Source: Lolium rigidum
Lineage: Eukaryota > Streptophyta > Magnoliopsida > Poales > Poaceae
DNA: 64,000 bases
Direction of reading: 5' to 3'
Assembly: GCF_022539505.1 (NCBI RefSeq)
Contig: NC_061514.1
Span: 331,249,090-331,313,089, forward strand
Shown here: piece by piece, positions 58,966-64,000 of the stretch
Position numbering within the stretch: the first letter of the stretch is position 1
How the letters are laid out: each line of letters opens with the position of its first letter
Notes under the pieces: generated by a model
Seen by the model: the letters and a program-made list of their open reading frames with translations, nothing else
What the model was told of the DNA's origin: nothing
The model's database searches: none
Position numbers and translations under genes: made by a program

Positions 58966-60372
58966 GTGACGAGAGTCTCCGCAAAAGAAAAAGAAAGAAG
59001 GTCACGGGAGGGGAGGCGAATGGTGGTCGGTGGGGTTAGAAATCCCCAATTCCTCCGCTCCCCCAGCGATCCCATCGCACCCCGGCGGCTAGCTCCAGGC
59101 GCTGGCGTCTTCATGTGGAGAACGCAGTCTCCACGGAGGAGGAGGGCTCGCCGGGTTCTGCTGCGCGGGAGGAGAGGGGTCAAGGGAGCAGTGGCGGCGC
59201 CAGGAAATGGCGCCTGGGTATTCCGCCCAAATTTTTTTTTTTTGCTCTAGATGTAGTATGTGAATCAAACACCACAATACTATTAATATATGAATAAAAC
59301 AACACTAGCATAACAACAATAGCAATATTTCAATTTATAAGCCCATAACGACATGAATACATAGGTACCTTTTGATTGATAAAGTGATGAGGTTCCATCT
59401 TACATTATAACTTTGCGCTTGCCTTTTTGGAAGAGATTGATGATATCCTCATCCTTTACTTGCCTGAAAAAATCTCTATCAACAAATGTAACCATACAAT
59501 AGTTCAAATAGTGATCACCCATTTTGTTCCTTAGCTTATTCTTCAAATAGCTTATTGAAGAGAACATCCTTTCAACACTAGGCTCATGGTAGAATCAATA
59601 CCAACTTAAGAAGCTTGTAAATAATATGATATTGTTCATGCTTCTTTGTCTTGACAAGCATAAGACAGATTTTTCAAGTTTTGAAATCTTTCATCTCTAC
59701 GCAAATTAGCAACATACATGTTTAGTTGCCATGGAAGCCTTGCTAGTTCATCTCTCGTAAAATCAGAAGCATAAAACTTTGTAGCGGGTCGGCAGTACGC
59801 CAGTACCGCTGCTCGGCGCTGGGATGGGGATGGGGTGGCGCGGACGGGCGGAGGGGCTAGGGCGCGGGTTGGCGGGGGCGGGGCCGGGGCGCCGCCGCCG
59901 CCGCGGCAGGCGCGGGGCCGTCGCCCGCCATGTCGCCCGCTGCTCCGGGATGCATCGCCGGCGGCGGTCGTGGGGTGGCGTGGGCAGGTCTGCGTCGCGT
60001 GCCTGCTGCGAGATGGTCTGCGTCGCGTGCGTCGCGTTGCCTGCCTGCTGCTGCGTCGGTTGCGAGCGAATGTGCGATGGCCTGTTCCTGGCTTCCTGCT
60101 TGTTGGGCTGGGCCAAATACGATCAAAAAAAATTTCCCATCAAAATCATGGGTATTCCATGGAAGACAGGGGAATACCCCCAGCGCCGCCCATGCAAGGG
60201 AGGCCGGCGACCACGCGGCCGCGCGGAGGCCGAAGTGCCAAGCGGCCACCGCCGTCGTGAAGCTCGAGGGGGCGAGGACGTCGGGCGGCGGCTCGCTTCC
60301 GGCATGGCCAAGCCCAAGAACCGGCGCTCCCGAGGACTCGCCCCTCCCGTGCTGCCTCCGAGGAGGAGGTAG
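58966..60372 (+). pseudogene. Arg-rich open frame split by a hAT element
   Basis: Coding-like segments 58966-59188 and 60203-60372 become one continuous frame of 130 codons plus stop if the hAT element and one target copy are removed. The first part includes PRRRRARRVLLRGRRG, and the second GHRRREARGGEDVGRRLASG and KPKNRRSRGLAPPVLPPRRR. The composition is very GC- and Arg-rich, as in grass 5' UTRs and first exons. It could equally be non-coding leader DNA that stays open by composition. I recognise no domain, and downstream exons were not identified. Confidence 0.3.
59189..60194 (-). mobile_element. hAT element (1006 bp) with 8-bp target duplication and transposase remnant
   Basis: The ends CAGTGGCGGCGCCAGG and CCCAGCGCCGCCCATG are imperfect inverted repeats. 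The eight-base CAAGGGAG is exact on both sides (59181-59188 and 60195-60202). On the minus strand, 59772-59385 reads ASDFTRDELARLPWQLNMYVA, written here as ASDFTRDELARL and PWQLNMYVANLRRDERFQNL. After a frameshift it reads KTKKHEQYHIIYKLLKLVLIL, and then after a stop SVERMFSSISYLKNKLRNKMGDHYLNYCMV, that is SVERMFSSISYLKNK and LRNKMGDHYLNYCMV. This is the hAT dimerisation region. The GC-rich part at 59790-60120 is the element's other flank after internal deletion. It is non-autonomous. Confidence 0.75.
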
Positions 60373-61982
60373 GTGATGGTCTGCCCCATGCCAAGCAGGG
60401 ATACGATGACACGATGTGAAGCTCGCGCCGGAAATCTACAAGCAGCATAGTTGGAGGTCCAAAATCTGCTCCATCCGTCTTTCTTTGTCATCCCGTCTGC
60501 TTCGCCCTCTCCTGCTGGCCTAGGGAGGGCACCATGCATGCCAGGGCTGATAGCCAATTCAGATGTACTATCTCTGGTCACATTTAATCGACGTGGAACA
60601 ACACACTATGTGCATACTAGGATTGGCACCCCTCCGCGTCGATTTAATCCTAACAGAGAGAGTAATAGCAAAAAGTATAGAATTGTAATCGCATGCAAAT
60701 CTTGCGCCTACATGATGGAAAGGATGTTTGCGTGCTCATAGGGAAAATGTAGGAATCTTTCTAAAAGGATCCATCCGTGCCATGGCATTGCAGTCACACT
60801 CTTAGCTTATTATTTGATGTTTGTTTTTGATTTGTTGAAAATTGCACTGCATTACTACTGATGATATTTAATAAGTTGTGCAAACCATTTTACAATTTTC
60901 TATCCGTAGAACATCAAGATTCTGATCAGAAAGTTTGTAACTAGATAACTTGGGGACTGAAAATACGAGCATGTGTATGTTAGATTAGTTTCCATATATG
61001 CTATTATGGTTCATTCCCTTTGAATATGATTTGCAGGTGGACTTTTTTTTCCCCTGTATTCCCTTTTTCTGTTATACGATATAAAATGATTGCCATTCTT
61101 TCTTTTGTATGTAATTTTTCGTGGCACTTTTTCCTTTTTCAAATTCATACATAATGCCCAAACCCTTAGGTACTTTCAGTGTGTAATTCCACTCGCCATA
61201 GGAGGAAAGGATCAGAGGTTGTCGTTGCAGACTAGAACTGTGATGGCTAGGATGGCTAGACCTGGCAGAGCTGTCATTGCATAAGGCAACATGCGGCGCT
61301 TCCTCGGATGGGGTTGTTTGATTCGCCGCCAAGAACATGCTTCATATCCATTGTGCGACAACTACCAATAATCACCAGGAAGCAGCTCTTCTCCACCTTT
61401 ATTTTGGCACATCACACCACATCTAGCTGGCAGGGCGATGTTTATCCCATCGGTAAAGGGCTCTACCGCTTCCAAGTTGTCCTTGCGGCCATCCCCCTAT
61501 CCTAGCTCTTCTGCACCCTTCGCTTCGCCTACTGCTGCAGCGATGGTGACCTCGATTAGGAGGGGATAGCTGGGACCTAGCCCACTGCGATTCCGGCTGT
61601 CCCGAATTCATCCTGGCATGGCCAAATCCGCTACATCGAGTATGGTGCCCAAGAGCCAAGGGGCCAATTGAGGCTTGGTCATGCGGTACACTTCTTGATG
61701 ATGTAGTTTCGTCGTGGTGATTGACCTCCATGGAAAAGCTCGCGACCTCTATGGTCACGAATGGCTGCACTTGGTAGTGGTCTCTGCCCATGCTACCTGT
61801 CAAAGGGAGCAACAGGTAATATGCTTAGTAGAAACATCAAAATATAGTGGCTCTGCATGCACTTCCTTAACCATTAGCATTTTCCATTTGTGAATCGAAT
61901 GATATAGTAAAAAATGAAGTAAGAAGCATGTTGCATGGAAGTTTCTCTGATATCTGCCTTCGATTACTATTTATTGCAGGTA
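60373..61982. other. Spacer; possible aspartic protease scrap
   Basis: No gene can be assembled. On the plus strand at about 61410-61470 the frame reads WQGDVYPIGKGLYRF, and at about 61630-61680, after stops, IRYIEYGAQEPRGQL. These recall the 'QGDVYPTGHYY' and 'YxDGxSxxGxL' parts of plant A1 aspartic proteases in the right order. The catalytic DTGS is not readable between them, so this is only a suggestion of a decayed copy. Confidence 0.25.
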
Positions 61983-62085
61983 CTCCCTCCGATTCATATT
62001 ATTTGACACTAATATAGATGTATCTAGATACATTTTAATTTTAGATACATCCTTTTTAGTGGCAAGTAATATGGATCGGAGGGAG
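61983..62085. mobile_element. Short Stowaway-type MITE (103 bp)
   Basis: The ends CTCCCTCCGATTCATATTA and TAATATGGATCGGAGGGAG are inverted repeats with few mismatches, flanked by TA at 61981-61982 and 62086-62087. The centre contains the inverted words GATGTATCTAGATACAT, so the whole unit folds into one hairpin. Typical of the abundant short Triticeae Stowaway elements. Confidence 0.9.
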
Positions 62086-64000
62086 TATGTCATTTCCCAT
62101 TTGTATGCTGCTTTAAATCATAACTCATTGTCATCTTGATGTAAGATATTGCTATGCAACTATGGTAATTGTGATCCACAGAAATTTCAACAGTCTTTGT
62201 ATGAATGTTGACATTTAGCATAATATTTGTTTGTTAATGTTTAACTTATTGGTACTTCCATTCATCAATCACAGTGTTCTTCATTGTGTGGCATCCTCAG
62301 CATATCCTGCTTCTTGCAAGGACAATTTGGTGGTTTATGATTTAGGTTATCTTTTAGATTTTAAGTTTATATATTTCTTATGTATTTATTACTTTATAGC
62401 AAGAGGGCATGAAGGATGCATGAGTCTGGAGAAGTAACTGTCATTTTTTGTGAAATAGAGATTATAACCAGATCCCATAGTGTTTTGAAGAATAGTGCAA
62501 AAATTGAAAATATATTCATTGTTGTGTGCTTCAAAGTAACTTGCATCTGAATGTGATGTGTACTATTGCATGGCTCGGAATAAACTTGTGTCTTCTGTTC
62601 AATGATAAAAAGCTTGAGAAACTTGCCTTTTGTACTAATGACTGGAATCATGCACTTAAGCAGTTTGATTGAGTTATTTACATTTAGTTTCCGCTTCTTC
62701 TAATGTTGAAGAAATCATATGTTGAAGAAATCATTTGTCGGTATTTGAAGTTAGCTCATTGTCTATATTTTTTATTTAGCTGAATGTCACTTCTCTTGCG
62801 CATAGACTTAGTATATAGAATTGTGGGAATTTACTTCTTGTGAAATGGAATGCCATATCCAAGATACACCATATATGAGTACAAAAACACAAAGAAAATA
62901 ATTTCGGACAATCAGATAGAATCTATCTGTGCACCAGTTGGTACTTTTCTTGATAATCTTATTTCTATCAGGATATTTTTGTTTAGTTAGACTTATTTTT
63001 GCTTCGGATAGTTGTTGCTTACACTTATAAATCATTAACAATGTAACAAACTGATTACATTCTAGGCTTCGTAAGGTTGGTGACAGGGTCAGGTTATGAA
63101 AATTGCAATCTTTTATTTCATTTGGTAATTCCTATTTTTTTATTAATAGTATATGGATGGTAATTTGATTTGAGAATTCCCTCCATGTCCATGTAGCATG
63201 ACCTCACACCACAGCCCGCACCGTGAACATCTACTTGTTTTTCTTTGCATTATGTCAGACTGGATACGTTTGGTTCCTCTTAACCGCAATACAATTGAAT
63301 TATTTTCAGAATAATAAGTTTTTATGGCCTGAGTGCAGTTGTTTGACAGTTTTTTAAAATTAGTATGGCATGTGTATAACTCATTATTGCAGCCCAGTGT
63401 ATTTCCTAAAAAAATTGAGCATTTGAAATCCCAAGAGTTCTCTATATGAAGTGATGTTTTCTCTGTCTTAGATGACTTAATAATGGAGCAGGGAGCATAG
63501 AAGCAAGGATATAATTGAGTGCTCCATCATGGTACCTTAATCTTCTAGCTCAATTTTATTATGTTTGATTCTTTGAGGACATGGTCTTTCCCGTACCTTA
63601 AATGTTGATGCACACAATGCTACTGCCACACTTACATTTAATCTGTTATGCTTAGTTACACACAATGCAATATGCGTAGTATACTTTTGTGGTGAAACTT
63701 TAGTGGTGGATGATACTTCCAAATGGCAGCATCATCGCTTCGTATACCACCAGACTTTAATGATAATACAAAACAAACTTTTATAATATCTATAAGATTG
63801 CATACATCAATGAATTTTCCAGATCTTATACATCATAATGCTTTAGCTCATCGAAATTGTTAACAGGAGTCATTTATGGCATGATCATGCACATGATTTT
63901 GATGGGAAAGTAAACATCATGTGTGTATCAGATCAGTATGGCAGTTATTGGCAATTTCACTTCACATAGAATTTTTTAGGTGGTTGACTCAAAACTCTTG
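62086..64000. other. Intergenic DNA without a supportable gene
   Basis: AT-rich DNA to the window end. Short open frames on both strands show no recognisable motif or splice context. No RNA gene or bounded repeat seen. Confidence 0.35.

Noticed and set aside
59824..60372. A 182-codon plus-strand frame crossing the right end of the hAT element
   Set aside because: Its first two thirds are GC-rich internal hAT sequence read against the transposase direction; it crosses the element boundary by chance.

Overview
This window looks like nuclear DNA of a grass, most likely a Triticeae relative (wheat, barley or Aegilops type). The reasons are spliced genes with GT-AG introns, GC-rich first exons, AT-rich spacers, Stowaway MITEs beginning CTCCCTC, CACTA-, Mutator-, hAT- and LINE-type debris, and a pair of long LTRs beginning TGATACGTCTCC that I associate with Triticeae repeats. 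No prokaryotic, organellar or ribosomal DNA is seen.

Layout. (1) 1-2870: the 3' part of a small multi-pass membrane protein gene (copy A) and its downstream DNA. (2) 5047-8301: a second copy (B) of this gene, followed tail-to-tail by a wrecked amidase gene. (3) 10.5-15 kb: a Stowaway MITE and a diverged tandem duplication. (4) 15.09-18.36 kb: a 14-3-3 gene with intact splice sites but an in-frame TAG at codon 37. (5) 18.4-28.7 kb: gene-poor DNA with a probable Helitron 3' end, a perfect 93-bp tandem duplication, a LINE remnant and a foldback element. (6) 28.8-33.85 kb: the 3' end of a gypsy-type element with an antisense ORF, then a LINE 3' end that carries a nested Mutator-type element with perfect 9-bp target duplications. 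(7) 33.857-38.0 kb: a near-identical copy of block (2), with membrane protein gene C and a complete five-exon amidase gene. (8) 38.7-46.5 kb: a hAT remnant and a large Mutator-like element with about 140-bp inverted ends, a decayed transposase gene and a nested hAT MITE. (9) 46.5-48.0 kb: CACTA-like hairpin repeats and a ULP1/viroplasmin-type gene fragment. (10) 48.0-56.7 kb: a truncated membrane protein copy (D) and its downstream DNA, split by a 6.7-kb non-autonomous LTR retrotransposon with CCTCC target duplications. (11) 57-64 kb: short tandem repeats, a hAT element inserted in an Arg-rich open frame, and another Stowaway MITE.

Genes likely to be functional: the amidase on the minus strand (36076-37998; 507 codons; Lys-Ser-Ser catalytic triad present), and membrane protein genes B and C (220 codons each). 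The 14-3-3 gene would be functional only if the TAG is an error or is read through. The main story is local duplication followed by unequal fates. The membrane-protein family is present four times: A is cut by the window edge, B and C have open frames, and D has lost exon 1. The amidase is present once intact, once internally deleted, and once as a short inverted scrap. All coordinates, splice sites and target duplications were read by eye; no database search was run.
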